From the NCBI RefSeq assembly GCF_001431725.1, contig NZ_CP013106.1, positions 2,170,001 to 2,234,000 on the forward strand: a stretch of 64,000 bases of DNA, read 5' to 3'. Positions within the stretch are counted from its first letter, which is position 1; each line of letters starts with the position of its first letter. The position numbers and the translations under genes are program-made. Under the pieces are notes generated by a model, which did not search any database, was not told where the DNA came from, and saw only the letters and a program-made list of their open reading frames with translations. Positions 26,117 to 34,054 of this stretch are shown in pieces. The DNA is from Halomonas huangheensis (GTDB lineage: Bacteria > Pseudomonadota > Gammaproteobacteria > Pseudomonadales > Halomonadaceae).

Positions 26117-26890
26117 ATGTCTGTTGCATTGAACTTCTCGGATAGTGGTGGCGAAGGCGTCCCGTTGGTCATCATTCATGGCCTGTTGGGCAGCGCGGAC
26201 AATTGGCGTTCGCATATCAAGTACTTCTCCGCACGTTACCGAGTCATTGCCGTGGACCTGCGCAATCATGGTGCGTCGCCTCATGCACAAGGCATGAGTT
26301 ATGACGAGATGGCTGCCGATATATTGGCGGTGCTGGGCCGCTGTGGAGTCGATCAGGCGCACCTGCTGGGGCATTCCATGGGGGGCAAGGTCGTCATGAC
26401 GTTCGCGCGACGGAACCCCGATCGAGTGGCTTCATTGATGGTGGCTGATATTGCGCCTGTGGCTTATGAGCATCTTCACGATACCGTCTTTGCGGCGATG
26501 CGTGCGGTTGAACAGGGAGCGCCAGGCGACCGCCGGGAGGCCGATGCCTTGATGGCTGAGTTTGTCAGTGACAAGCCTACGCGCATGTTCCTTGCGACCA
26601 ACCTCAAGCGTGATGACGGTGGTGTACTGCGTCTTCGCGTCAATATGGATGCGATCGAGCAGGGCTACCCCGATATCATGGCGGCTCCGGCTGGTGAGGG
26701 TGCGATTGATGCTCCCAGTCTGGTGATACGTGGTTCTCGTTCTGACTATGTCAGTGATGAGCGTTTGGCAGCAGTGAGAGAGGTATTACCCCGTACCGAG
26801 TTGGTGACGCTTGATGCTGGCCATTGGCTGCATACCGAGAAGGCAGAGGATTTTCGCGCTGCCATCGGGGACTTTCTCGCCGCTCACTGA
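26117..26890 (+). CDS. ybfF: alpha/beta hydrolase, YbfF-like esterase
   Basis: 257 residues from ATG 26117, with GGGAG upstream. Alpha/beta hydrolase fold: oxyanion region IIHGLLGSADNW, nucleophile elbow LLGHSMGGKV, catalytic His in DAGHWLHTEKAE, with an Asp in GSRSDYVSD. Length and motifs match the short-chain acyl esterase YbfF (255 residues), which also cleaves acyl-CoA in vitro. The physiological substrate is unclear. It is followed by a tandem duplication and an intrinsic terminator. Confidence 0.9.
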   Translation: MSVALNFSDSGGEGVPLVIIHGLLGSADNWRSHIKYFSARYRVIAVDLRNHGASPHAQGMSYDEMAADILAVLGRCGVDQAHLLGHSMGGKVVMTFARRNPDRVASLMVADIAPVAYEHLHDTVFAAMRAVEQGAPGDRREADALMAEFVSDKPTRMFLATNLKRDDGGVLRLRVNMDAIEQGYPDIMAAPAGEGAIDAPSLVIRGSRSDYVSDERLAAVREVLPRTELVTLDAGHWLHTEKAEDFRAAIGDFLAAH

Positions 26891-26900
26891 CGTCGAGATC

Positions 26901-26926
26901 AGTAGTCGCATATAGTAGTCGCATAT
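26901..26926. repeat. 13-bp perfect tandem duplication after ybfF
   Basis: AGTAGTCGCATAT at 26901-26913 is repeated exactly at 26914-26926, ten bases after the ybfF stop and immediately before the terminator hairpin. Confidence 0.8.
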
Positions 26927-26930
26927 AACA

Positions 26931-26956
26931 ACGGGCACCTTTCGGTGCCCGTCTGT
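26931..26956. terminator. terminator between ybfF and the NMT1-like gene
   Basis: Stem ACGGGCACC (26931-26939) / GGTGCCCGT (26944-26952), loop TTTC, then CTGT. Nine perfect pairs and a tight loop between convergent genes. The T tract is short. Confidence 0.75.
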
Positions 26957-26998
26957 ATTGGTACTGTTGCAGGTATTGGTATCGGCTCGAGTCGGCTT

Positions 26999-28327
26999 TC
27001 AGCCTGGGTCTTTTGCCAGCTTCTCGGGAGGCGTCAAGGTCTCGATGATGTCGTGCTCCCATAGATAGTGCTCCAGGCGGCGATAACGAGCCATATCGAC
27101 GGCGCCGGGGCGTAGTGCAAGGCGTCGTCGAATATTCGGCCAGGCCTCGGCATTGGCTGTGCTGTCGATAGTTGGCTCCTGCTCGACCATGATCTCCCAC
27201 GCCATGTCTGGATGGGCAGTAATCCATTCAGTGGCTTCCTGAAGCGCCGAGACGAATCGCCTGATGGAACTCTTCCTTGCCGCAAGATGATCAACATTGG
27301 CGACCATGATCAATCCGTCGTGAATGGGAAAACCCAACTCTTCCAGCGGCAATATCCGAGTGGCTACTCCCAGGTCCGCCAGTTGGCGGGGGAGACTGAA
27401 TCGTGAGCCCGCTACCAGAGCGTCCACGCGACCTTCGCTCATCGCGGTGATGGTAGAGAAGTGCACGTCCCGTGCCTCAACGTGTGACAGATTGAGGCGT
27501 TCCTCGGAAAGTATCGCTCGCAGAATCACATCGTGACTGGCCTGGGTGGAGTATCCGACTCGTTGGTCGATCAGCGATAGCGCCGAGCGGATGCCGCTAT
27601 CTTGACTGGCCACAACTGCCGCCAATGGCAGTTCGATCAGTGTCGCTACACGAATCAGAGGCTTACCCTCATCGACCAGTTGGTGCAGCGTTGCCTGGTC
27701 CGTCAGCGCCAGGTCAACACGCGAAGCTGCAACCAGCTTCGCGGGGATATCGGGATCTGCAGGCGGACGCATCTTGACATCGAGCCCGCGCCGGGTGAAC
27801 AACCCAAGAGCGTCAGCCACCAGTAGAGCGGCATGGCGTGGCCCTGGATGCCAATCCAACACCAGCTCGAGATGCGTAACCGGCGGCGGTAGGAGAGGGT
27901 CGGGCGGCGTGCTGGTCATCGATGGAGCGGCAGGCATGGTGGGGGTGTCTACGCCCGGCCCTCGAGGATAATTGAGATAGGCGCGGTCGATGCTGGTTGG
28001 CTCGTCGATGCCAGGTTCGTCGATGTTGGGTTCGTCGATGTTGGGTTCGTCGATGGCTGCTGGTTGTTCTGTAATGTCTCCCTCGAGTTCATCCGTCCCT
28101 GACTCTGACTGGCCTTGTATGGCGGTCTCACTTGTTGTCTCGGCAGTAGTCCCTGTTTGGTCGTTGTTTACGACGGGAGACTGTTCATCCGCAACAGCCT
28201 CTTCAATCGTTTGGGGGGTGCCGCTTTCCTGTGCGTGTGCGGCCTGCACTGTGAGTGCAGCGCCGACGATGAGCGCGAGGCTCAGCGCGCCGGACAGCAA
28301 TATGCACCGGCGTAGGGCCATCGGCAT
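26999..28327 (-). CDS. orphan NMT1/THI5-like substrate-binding protein with long repetitive linker
   Basis: 442 residues. A signal peptide (about 1-32) is followed by some 110 residues of acidic, Thr/Glu/Pro-rich low-complexity sequence with the repeat IDEPN, and then an NMT1/THI5 periplasmic-binding fold from about 150 (LELVLDWHPGPRHAALLVADALGLF...GLDVKMRPPADPDIPAKLVAA). In relatives this fold binds pyrimidine precursors of thiamine for an ABC importer. No permease or ATPase gene is near, so its partner is elsewhere or it works alone. GGAGA precedes ATG 28327. The linker, probably spanning a periplasmic distance, is unusual for the family. Confidence 0.85.
   Translation of the reverse strand: MPMALRRCILLSGALSLALIVGAALTVQAAHAQESGTPQTIEEAVADEQSPVVNNDQTGTTAETTSETAIQGQSESGTDELEGDITEQPAAIDEPNIDEPNIDEPGIDEPTSIDRAYLNYPRGPGVDTPTMPAAPSMTSTPPDPLLPPPVTHLELVLDWHPGPRHAALLVADALGLFTRRGLDVKMRPPADPDIPAKLVAASRVDLALTDQATLHQLVDEGKPLIRVATLIELPLAAVVASQDSGIRSALSLIDQRVGYSTQASHDVILRAILSEERLNLSHVEARDVHFSTITAMSEGRVDALVAGSRFSLPRQLADLGVATRILPLEELGFPIHDGLIMVANVDHLAARKSSIRRFVSALQEATEWITAHPDMAWEIMVEQEPTIDSTANAEAWPNIRRRLALRPGAVDMARYRRLEHYLWEHDIIETLTPPEKLAKDPG
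28011..28055. repeat. 15-bp tandem repeat, three copies, in the NMT1-like gene
   Basis: CCAGGTTCGTCGATG (28011-28025), TTGGGTTCGTCGATG (28026-28040) and TTGGGTTCGTCGATG (28041-28055), with a partial fourth unit before 28011. In frame it encodes the IDEPN/IDEPG repeats of the linker. Confidence 0.85.
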
Positions 28328-28744
28328 GAGTATCTCCAGGCTAATTATCCAGAAGCATCAGGCGCATATTCTAACGGCGCCTGCCAGCCGGGGGAATGTT
28401 CATGATGTGTCAGTTGGCGCGGGAATTGCCAGGGGCCGCACTTTCGCGGTAATTCCCTAGCCACTGCCCGAAGCCTGGGGGAACCGTGAGCGGCGCGGAA
28501 GAGTCCCGGGTGGGAGGTGCTGGCGAGTTTGAAGATCTTCGCCGGTGCCAAACTGGCTCAACGCTTATCTTCTACACAACAGCGAATGGTATGCATTTAA
28601 CCACCGCACCGCATCCCGCCGTGCCAACCGAGATTCCGGATAGATCGGCTTTTGATTATGGTCTGCTGTATTACGATATATGCTGTGCTGGCGTCGCGTG
28701 TTCCCGTCATGCATGGGATAATCGTGCCCTGATCCAGGCAAGGG
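28328..28744. other. divergent intergenic region with a structured RNA candidate
   Basis: About 420 bp between the NMT1-like gene (minus) and the antiporter gene (plus). On the plus strand, GCCAGC (28383-28388) can pair with GCTGGC (28519-28524) and so close a domain of about 140 nt. Inside it are a 10-bp hairpin, GGGAATTGCC (28421-28430) / GGTAATTCCC (28448-28457, one G-U pair), and a small hairpin CCG-TGAG-CGG (28484-28493). The 220 bp between this domain and the antiporter gene show nothing I can name. No convincing open frame is present. Confidence 0.45.
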
Positions 28745-28750
28745 ATGCAT

Positions 28751-30457
28751 ATGGACATCATCAACAGTCTCTTTCTTTTTGCAGGCACCTTGATTGCCCT
28801 GAGTGTGTTGGCCAGTCGCCTTTCGGCAATGGCTGGGGTGCCGCTGCTGGTCCTGTTCCTCGTGTTGGGGATGCTGGCCGGCGAGGAAGGCGTGTTGGGC
28901 ATCAACTTCGACAATTATTCGCTGGCCTTCATCATTGGCCATCTTGCGTTGGCCATGATTCTGCTGGATGGCGGCTTGCGTACGCGTTTGACCACTTTCC
29001 GGGTTGGCTTTCGTCCGGCATTGGGCCTGGCCACGATAGGGGTGTTCATCACCAGTGGTCTAGTCGGCCTTATTTCCATGTGGGTGTTCGACCTGACGTT
29101 GATGCAGGGGTTGCTGGTAGGAGCAATCGTTGGCTCCACTGATGCTGCGGCAGTATTTTCCATGCTCAGCGGGAGCGGCCTGAATCTCAACGAACGTGTT
29201 GCAGCCACACTGGAGATTGAGTCGGGTACCAACGATCCCATGGCCATCTTCCTGACACTGGTGCTGGTCGAAAGCCTGGTTGGGGGCGTCGGCACCCCAG
29301 TGGAAATGTTGTTGCTGTTCACCCAGCAATTTGCGGTTGCCATCATTCTGGGTCTTGGTGGTGGGTGGCTGAGCGCACGCTTGTTATCGTGGCTCGACCT
29401 GGCACCCGGCCTCTATTCCCTGCTTGCGCTGGCATTGGGCATGTGTGTGTTCGGTATGACCAGCGCTCTTGGCGGAAGTGGCTTCCTTGCGATCTATCTC
29501 ACCGGATTGATGATAGGTAATCGGCCCGGACGGCATCTGAATTTCATCCTGCCGGTTCACGATGGGCTGGCCTGGCTCAGTCAGATTGGCCTGTTCCTTG
29601 TGTTGGGCCTGCTGGTGACGCCGAGCGCATTGTTCGATGTCATTCTACCGGCATCGATTGTTGCCCTTGCGCTGATATTCATCGCGCGCCCGTTGGCGGT
29701 GATCATCACTCTCAAGCCATTTTTTCGCTTCCGCTGGCGAGAAGTGATCTTTATCTCCTGGGTGGGCTTGCGAGGAGCAGTTCCCATCGTGCTGGCCATC
29801 TTTCCGGTAATTGGTGGAGTAGAGAACTCACAGCTGTACTTCAATGTCGCATTCGCCGTGGTGTTGTTGTCGCTGTTGATTCAGGGAGGGAGTTTGCCCT
29901 GGATGGCGCGACGCATGCGGGTCATGGTGCCCAACACGGCAGAGCCCAATTATCGCGGTCCGTTGGGGATACTGCCGGAAAACGACTTCGAGATGTTCGT
30001 CTACCGAGTCGAGAACCCCGATCTCGAGGGTGTGCCGATTCGCTTGATGCGCTTTCCATCCGGGGCCTTGATCTCTGCCCTGTTTCGCAAACATGTCATG
30101 CTTCACCCCAAGGGAAGCACCCAGCTCAAGGTCGATGACGTGATCTGTGTCATTGGTCGCAATGATGACCTTCCCGCGTTGAACAGGCTGTTTGATGGTG
30201 AGGCGAAGTTGAAGCAGCGTAAGGACTTCTTCGGTACCTTTACCCTTGATGGAGGCGCCAGTATGCGAGATGTCGCCGATGCCTATGGCCTGACGCTGAG
30301 TCCGGCAGAAGCGGGTCTGACATTGGGGCACTTCCTGGCATTGCGTGTTGGAGGCTATCCCGTGGTTGGGGATGATGTGGATTGGCACGGCATTCACTGG
30401 GTGATCAGTGGCATGCAGGGCAACCGTATCACCCATGTGGGTATCAGGCTTTATTGA
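28751..30457 (+). CDS. nhaP2: CPA1-type K+/H+ antiporter NhaP2 (CvrA)
   Basis: 568 residues from ATG 28751 (AAGGG six bases upstream); an ATG two codons earlier at 28745 is also possible. About twelve membrane helices carry the exchanger motifs GSTDAAAVFSML and IESGTNDPMAIFLTL, whose acidic residues move cation and proton. After residue 390 come a TrkA-C/RCK-like cytoplasmic domain (LIRLMRFPSGALI... QLKVDDVICVIGRNDD) and a CorC/HlyC-like C-terminal domain. This matches NhaP2 (about 578 residues), which expels K+ or Na+ for protons. In a salt-adapted cell it would help set K+ and turgor. The long, foldable leader suggests RNA-level control. Confidence 0.92.
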   Translation: MDIINSLFLFAGTLIALSVLASRLSAMAGVPLLVLFLVLGMLAGEEGVLGINFDNYSLAFIIGHLALAMILLDGGLRTRLTTFRVGFRPALGLATIGVFITSGLVGLISMWVFDLTLMQGLLVGAIVGSTDAAAVFSMLSGSGLNLNERVAATLEIESGTNDPMAIFLTLVLVESLVGGVGTPVEMLLLFTQQFAVAIILGLGGGWLSARLLSWLDLAPGLYSLLALALGMCVFGMTSALGGSGFLAIYLTGLMIGNRPGRHLNFILPVHDGLAWLSQIGLFLVLGLLVTPSALFDVILPASIVALALIFIARPLAVIITLKPFFRFRWREVIFISWVGLRGAVPIVLAIFPVIGGVENSQLYFNVAFAVVLLSLLIQGGSLPWMARRMRVMVPNTAEPNYRGPLGILPENDFEMFVYRVENPDLEGVPIRLMRFPSGALISALFRKHVMLHPKGSTQLKVDDVICVIGRNDDLPALNRLFDGEAKLKQRKDFFGTFTLDGGASMRDVADAYGLTLSPAEAGLTLGHFLALRVGGYPVVGDDVDWHGIHWVISGMQGNRITHVGIRLY

Positions 30458-30491
30458 GCCGCGACACGGCGAAAACGCAGGAGAGGCCATT

Positions 30492-31286
30492 GTGGTGAGG
30501 TGGATCGCAATCAGCGCGCTGTCGCTGTTGTTGGCAGGTTGTGATGAAACGCCAACGGGGCGTAGTCGTATCGCCTGGGTACCGCACGGCATGATGGCTG
30601 AGCTGGGAAGCGATACTTTTGAGCAAATGCGACAGTTCACACCGGTTACCACTGACCCAGCTATCAAGCGCCTGGCTGAATGCGTTTCGGCGGAACTCAT
30701 CAGCGCCCTGGCCGATTCCTGGCCGGAACTTGGTGTTCCTGAGCATTGGAATGTTGTGGTGTTCGAGGATCCGGTACCGAATGCCTTCGCGTTGCCCGGC
30801 GGGCGTATCGGCATCAATACCGGGCTGCTGAAGGTGGCGGAGAACCCCGACCAACTGGCTGCGGTGGTGGGTCATGAGATTGGTCACGTTATAGCGCGGC
30901 ATGGTAACGAACGTTTGACCCAGCAGTTGGGCATTCAAGGGGTGCTGATGGTGATTGGTCTTGCCAGTGATGGAGATGTCAGCAACGATGCATTGATGCG
31001 AGCATTGGGATTAGGCTCACAGCTCGGCATCACCTTGCCTTTCAGTCGCGCGCATGAGGTCGAAGCCGATCGCATTGGCTTGAAGTTGATGGCTCAGGCC
31101 GGTTTCAACCCCAAGCAGAGTGTCGAGCTATGGCGCAATATGATGGAAGTTGCTGACGATCAGCCGTTCGAACTGCTGTCGACGCATCCTCACCATGAGT
31201 CGCGAATTGCCGTGTTACAGGAATACATGCCGGATGCGGCGGCGATATTCTCCAGCGTCCCCAGGGCGGCATGCACTCCTCTCTAG
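30492..31286 (+). CDS. M48 family metalloprotease, lipoprotein
   Basis: 264 residues from GTG 30492, which has GGAGAGG five bases upstream. A lipobox LLAGC follows a short hydrophobic signal (WIAISALSLLLAGC), so it is lipid-anchored. The zinc motif VVGHEIGHVIARHG holds the HExxH pair and catalytic Glu; the third ligand is the Glu of HEVEADRIG. This is the layout of LoiP/YcaL-type M48 proteases, which degrade misfolded envelope proteins. It begins 34 bases after the antiporter gene and is probably co-transcribed with it. Confidence 0.92.
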   Translation: MVRWIAISALSLLLAGCDETPTGRSRIAWVPHGMMAELGSDTFEQMRQFTPVTTDPAIKRLAECVSAELISALADSWPELGVPEHWNVVVFEDPVPNAFALPGGRIGINTGLLKVAENPDQLAAVVGHEIGHVIARHGNERLTQQLGIQGVLMVIGLASDGDVSNDALMRALGLGSQLGITLPFSRAHEVEADRIGLKLMAQAGFNPKQSVELWRNMMEVADDQPFELLSTHPHHESRIAVLQEYMPDAAAIFSSVPRAACTPL

Positions 31287-31433
31287 ATTTGCCTGCCTCT
31301 GATGCAGCCAAGCTCGTTCCTGCCCAGGCGCTCGGACAGAGCGATCCCGCCGCCAGCACCAACACGCTATCTTGCCGCCTGCCCCGGAATGCTGACATGA
31401 TCGAGAATGGACAACCTTCATGGATGACAGCCA

Positions 31434-31979
31434 ATGCATCCTGACCTTGTGGAACGTGCGCGTCTTTTTGCTACTGCCGCGCATGCGGCGATCGACCAAC
31501 GCCGCAAGTATAGTGGCGCACCTTATATCGAGCATCCCGAAGCCGTTGCTCGACTGGTCGCTGAGCATGGGGCCGATGAGGTGATGATTGCCGCGGCATG
31601 GTTGCATGATGTAGTAGAGGATACCGAGGTCTCGCTCGAGCTGGTGAGTGAGGAGTTCGGCAAGGAAGTTTCCGACCTGGTGGATGCCCTGAGTGACTTG
31701 CAGACAGCGGAAGATGGCAATCGCAGGGTGCGCAAGCAGCGTGCCGCCGAGCGCCTCGCCCAGGCGGATCCACGAGCTCAGACCATCAAATACGCAGACT
31801 TGATTCACAATACCTCGAGTATCGTGAGGCACGATCGCGGTTTCGCGTATATCTACCTGGAAGAGAAGCGTTATCTGTTGGAGATGATGACGCAGGGGGA
31901 GCCTGGGCTTCGCCAGAAGGCTTTCCAGATGCTGGAAGTGGCAGAAGGTGAACTGTCCAGTCCTCGCCGTTGCTCCTGA
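31434..31979 (+). CDS. HD-domain hydrolase, SpoT-hydrolase-like, stand-alone
   Basis: 181 residues. The sequence has the (p)ppGpp-hydrolase type HD signature: [34 protein letters not shown] (the HD pair and ED) and [13 protein letters not shown]. There is no synthetase, TGS or ACT domain. It is similar in size to small alarmone hydrolases (Mesh1-like), which remove pyrophosphate from ppGpp or phosphate from NADPH. The family match is secure, the substrate is not. The site before ATG 31434 is weak (GGAT). Downstream ynfA follows after 10 bp. Confidence 0.82.
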   Translation: MHPDLVERARLFATAAHAAIDQRRKYSGAPYIEHPEAVARLVAEHGADEVMIAAAWLHDVVEDTEVSLELVSEEFGKEVSDLVDALSDLQTAEDGNRRVRKQRAAERLAQADPRAQTIKYADLIHNTSSIVRHDRGFAYIYLEEKRYLLEMMTQGEPGLRQKAFQMLEVAEGELSSPRRCS

Positions 31980-31989
31980 AGGAATCGAT

Positions 31990-32316
31990 ATGCTGGCCTT
32001 GCCTACCTTTGTAGTTGCCGCTCTGGCAGAAATCGGTGGCTGTTTTGCCTTTTGGGCATGGTTACGTCTGGGACGCTCTCCACTGTGGTTGATTCCCGGA
32101 GTGATCAGTCTGCTGCTGTTTGCCTGGTTGTTGACTCGTGTCGATGCCGAGATGGCTGGGCGGGCCTATGCCGCATATGGCGGCATCTATATCGGTACGT
32201 CCTTGATGTGGATGTGGCTGGTAGAGGGCAGTCGTCCGGATCGTTGGGATGGCATTGGCGCGACTATCTGCCTGGTGGGCGCCATGGTGATCCTGCTGGG
32301 GCCACGAGGAGCGTGA
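31990..32316 (+). CDS. ynfA: YnfA/UPF0060 family small membrane protein
   Basis: 108 residues, four hydrophobic helices. Conserved family stretches are [32 protein letters not shown] and WGMIGA-like [15 protein letters not shown]. The start at 31990 has GAAGGA upstream. The protein resembles one half of small-multidrug-resistance pumps; enterobacterial YnfA has been linked with efflux. Role here is inferred only. Confidence 0.92.
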   Translation: MLALPTFVVAALAEIGGCFAFWAWLRLGRSPLWLIPGVISLLLFAWLLTRVDAEMAGRAYAAYGGIYIGTSLMWMWLVEGSRPDRWDGIGATICLVGAMVILLGPRGA

Positions 32317-32443
32317 CGCCTGCTGGACCTTTCCACTTACAACCTCTTGCCCTCGAAGCGCTATATGCAAGGTAGTGCCAGAGAATCTGGCAAGCACAGA
32401 AGCTGACTGGGCCGTAACAGGCCCGCCTCAGGGCGACTATGAC

Positions 32444-32791
32444 CTAGGAGTCGGTGGAGAGCACGCAGTCCAGACTGTTGAGCTCGACCTTCTCCTCGTC
32501 GTCCACCGCTTTCATCACATCCATGATGCGGATCGTGCGGTTATCCACCTGGCCTGCGGCATATTGCCGAGCCTTGGCGCAGACTTCTTCCGCCAGAGCC
32601 TGACCTTGATCCGCCTGCTCCGCCTTGAGACCGATAAAGATATCCTGGTGGTCCTCGGACACTGCAGCGGCCTGGATCTCGGGGTTGCTGCGCAAATCCT
32701 CAATCAATCCCTCGGCATCGAAGACGCCACTTTCGTCACTACCACAGCCCGTCAGCGCAATGGCGAGTCCGAGCGCAATCCATGGTTTCAT
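32444..32791 (-). CDS. small lipoprotein of unknown function
   Basis: 115 residues. A short signal with lipobox LTGC (MKPWIALGLAIALTGCGSDESG) marks a lipoprotein. The mature part is acidic, helical in appearance, and contains two further cysteines (EEVCAKARQYA and LNSLDCVLS). I recognise no domain. It is convergent with ynfA. The alternating codon use is like its neighbours, so it is probably a real gene. Confidence 0.65.
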   Translation of the reverse strand: MKPWIALGLAIALTGCGSDESGVFDAEGLIEDLRSNPEIQAAAVSEDHQDIFIGLKAEQADQGQALAEEVCAKARQYAAGQVDNRTIRIMDVMKAVDDEEKVELNSLDCVLSTDS

Positions 32792-33018
32792 CAGACTATA
32801 TCTCTCTGGTCATCAATGCAGGACATCTAAAGAAGGCAGATATGGGACCACCGATGCGTGCATTGTGCAAGATGCCCAGTGCCGGTACATCGATGCAGTG
32901 ACGCCATGTTGACACGGGCTTGCCGAGTCATGGGCAAATGGATGTCATGCATGAAAAACTCCGCGCTCGCAAGGAGCGCGGAGCAGGGGCCAGGGGAACA
33001 GGAGTCAGTCGCTGAGGA
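32792..33018. other. gene-free interval upstream of the lipoprotein gene
   Basis: It must hold the promoter of the minus-strand lipoprotein gene and contains a hairpin terminator (32954-32983) for transcription arriving from the right on the minus strand. I see nothing else in it. Confidence 0.5.
32954..32983 (-). terminator. intrinsic terminator, minus strand
   Basis: Stem CTCCGCGCTC (32959-32968) / GAGCGCGGAG (32974-32983) with a 5-nt loop. On the minus strand it is followed by TTTTT (32958-32954). This is the textbook form, and it implies a transcript coming from above 33000 where only the broken small gene at 33019-33149 lies. Confidence 0.85.
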
Positions 33019-33149
33019 TTACTCCTCGACCTTCACCAGCTCGCCTGGCTTCCAACTGCCATCAAGTGCAGCCTGCTGTGGGAGATAGAGCCTCGATATC
33101 GAGAAAAGCCGCCTGGTGGTTTTTTCACTTTCGGTCGGTGGGGCTTCAT
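33019..33149 (-). pseudogene. short basic protein gene broken at a six-A run
   Basis: Read on the minus strand, ATG 33149 opens a frame MKPHRPKVKK. The rest of the protein-like sequence, TTRRLFSISRLYLPQQAALD then GSWKPGELVKVEE and TAA (33021-33019), lies in a frame one base away. The shift is at a run of six A (33125-33120). One extra A would give a continuous 43-residue protein. The downstream frame has no start codon of its own, and an intrinsic terminator follows 36 bases after the stop. AGGAG is only one base from the ATG, which is too close for good initiation. The LYLP...DGSWKPGELVKV part resembles a small beta-strand DNA-binding or antitoxin-like protein, but I cannot name it. Confidence 0.45.
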
Positions 33150-33359
33150 TCTCCTGAGCACAGTTTCATTCGAGGATGCGCGAATGAGAGGAATTCCATG
33201 TGGGGTGGGCTACGTTAAAAAATAGCGATGGCAATAACATGGCTGGATGAGGGTAGTGGCAGGGAGTTGTAAAGCGAGGGGCGGTATCAATGGTCCTGCC
33301 TCTGGCTCTTGGGTCGATCCGATATGGTGCTTGTATAAACAAGCCGGAGGAGGCGATCA

Positions 33360-33548
33360 ATGATCAAGCTTATGTGCTTTCATGATAAGTGTCCCATCTA
33401 TCTCAACCCGGCACATATTGTGTGGATGAAGCGGGAGGGTGAGGAGAGCTGTACCAAGATCGTCACGGTAGAAGATCCAGAGGGGTACTACGCGGTTCAG
33501 GAAACTCCGGAGGATATCCTGGGCATGATAAGAGAAGAGAGCATCTAG
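33360..33548 (+). CDS. 62-residue FlbD-like small protein
   Basis: A strong GGAGGAGG site precedes ATG 33360. The pattern MIKLMCFHDKCPIYLNPAHI...TKIVTVEDPEGYYAVQETPEDIL resembles FlbD, a small protein found in flagellar operons of other phyla (MI-L-R-NG--F-LN-D-I, then I-L--G--Y-V-ES-EE). There is no flagellar gene nearby, so the likeness may be of fold only. Two Cys near the N-terminus (MCFHDKC) are not typical. Probably a genuine small cytoplasmic protein. Confidence 0.65.
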   Translation: MIKLMCFHDKCPIYLNPAHIVWMKREGEESCTKIVTVEDPEGYYAVQETPEDILGMIREESI

Positions 33549-33633
33549 ACGGGCCATGTGGACGAGACCGTCCAGCCTGGTGGCGTCAATCACGCTCGCA
33601 GGCCGATAGGAATAAGGGAGTTCTGAAAAGCAG

Positions 33634-33661
33634 AAAGCGGAGAACCTGGGTTCTCCGCTTT
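33634..33661 (-). terminator. terminator after tRNA-Ser
   Basis: Stem AAAGCGGAGAACC (33634-33646) / GGTTCTCCGCTTT (33649-33661), perfect over 13 bp with the innermost pairs necessarily open. It lies 12 bases beyond the tRNA 3' end in the minus direction. On the minus strand it is followed by CTGCTTTTC. Confidence 0.75.
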
Positions 33662-33672
33662 CAAGAAAAAGG

Positions 33673-33763
33673 TGGCGGAGGGACAGGGATTCGAACCCTG
33701 GGTAGGCTATTAACCTACGCCGGTTTTCAAGACCGGTGCATTCAACCGCTCTGCCATCCCTCC
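33673..33763 (-). tRNA. tRNA-Ser (anticodon UGA)
   Basis: Minus-strand cloverleaf of 91 nt with encoded CCA. Acceptor GGAGGGA (5') pairs with TCCCTCC (3'); discriminator G. The anticodon stem is CCGGT/ACCGG around loop CTTGAAA, giving UGA. A long variable arm (CGTAGGTTAATAGCCTAC) marks a class II serine tRNA, and the T arm is CAGGGTTCGAATCCCTG. It decodes UCA and related serine codons. Confidence 0.97.
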
Positions 33764-33778
33764 GGCTTACGGCGGTGT

Positions 33779-33806
33779 ACTCTACCAGCTTTTCTTGAAA
33801 CGTCAA
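33779..33806 (-). promoter_or_regulatory. sigma-70 promoter of tRNA-Ser
   Basis: On the minus strand TTGACG (33806-33801) and TAGAGT (33784-33779) are spaced by 16 bp. They end 15 bp before the mature tRNA 5' end. A GC-rich stretch (ACACCGCCG) follows the -10 box, as in stringently controlled stable-RNA promoters. Confidence 0.7.
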
Positions 33807-34054
33807 CAGTTGTTTTCGATCAACATGTTAGCCCTCTGTGTCAGACCGCTTTTCGAAACGGGGTACATCCAGCCGTTCAGCCATTTTGTGCCCAGACCAG
33901 AAGCATGGTTGATGACGGAGTCAAGTCGTTAACTTGCGACAGGTATGCTTGCCTGGTGATAAGCACTGGCGCGAGAAAAGGAACGTCATCAGCATGTCTT
34001 CAGTCAATGCAAATACGGAAGCTGCATCAATTTCTGATGGAAAGGAGTCATCAC

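Noticed and set aside
28339..28362. On the minus strand, upstream of the NMT1-like gene, a stretch similar to the 3' conserved half of the TPP riboswitch (CCTGAT...CTGGATAAT...AGCC).
   Set aside because: Four extra bases break the conserved spacing and neither the GGGGTGC nor the CTGAGA part of the 5' half is present. Treated as chance or a decayed remnant.
28421..28483. Possible cobalamin riboswitch (GCCACTG at 28460 and GGGGGAA at 28477).
   Set aside because: The GCAACTGT core and the B12-box pairing partner are missing, and the downstream gene is an antiporter.
33105..33149. Programmed -1 frameshifting at the A6 run in the small minus-strand gene.
   Set aside because: The codon phase is G-AAA-AAA-C, not the X-XXY-YYZ heptamer, and no stimulatory hairpin follows closely. 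A mutation or sequence error is simpler.
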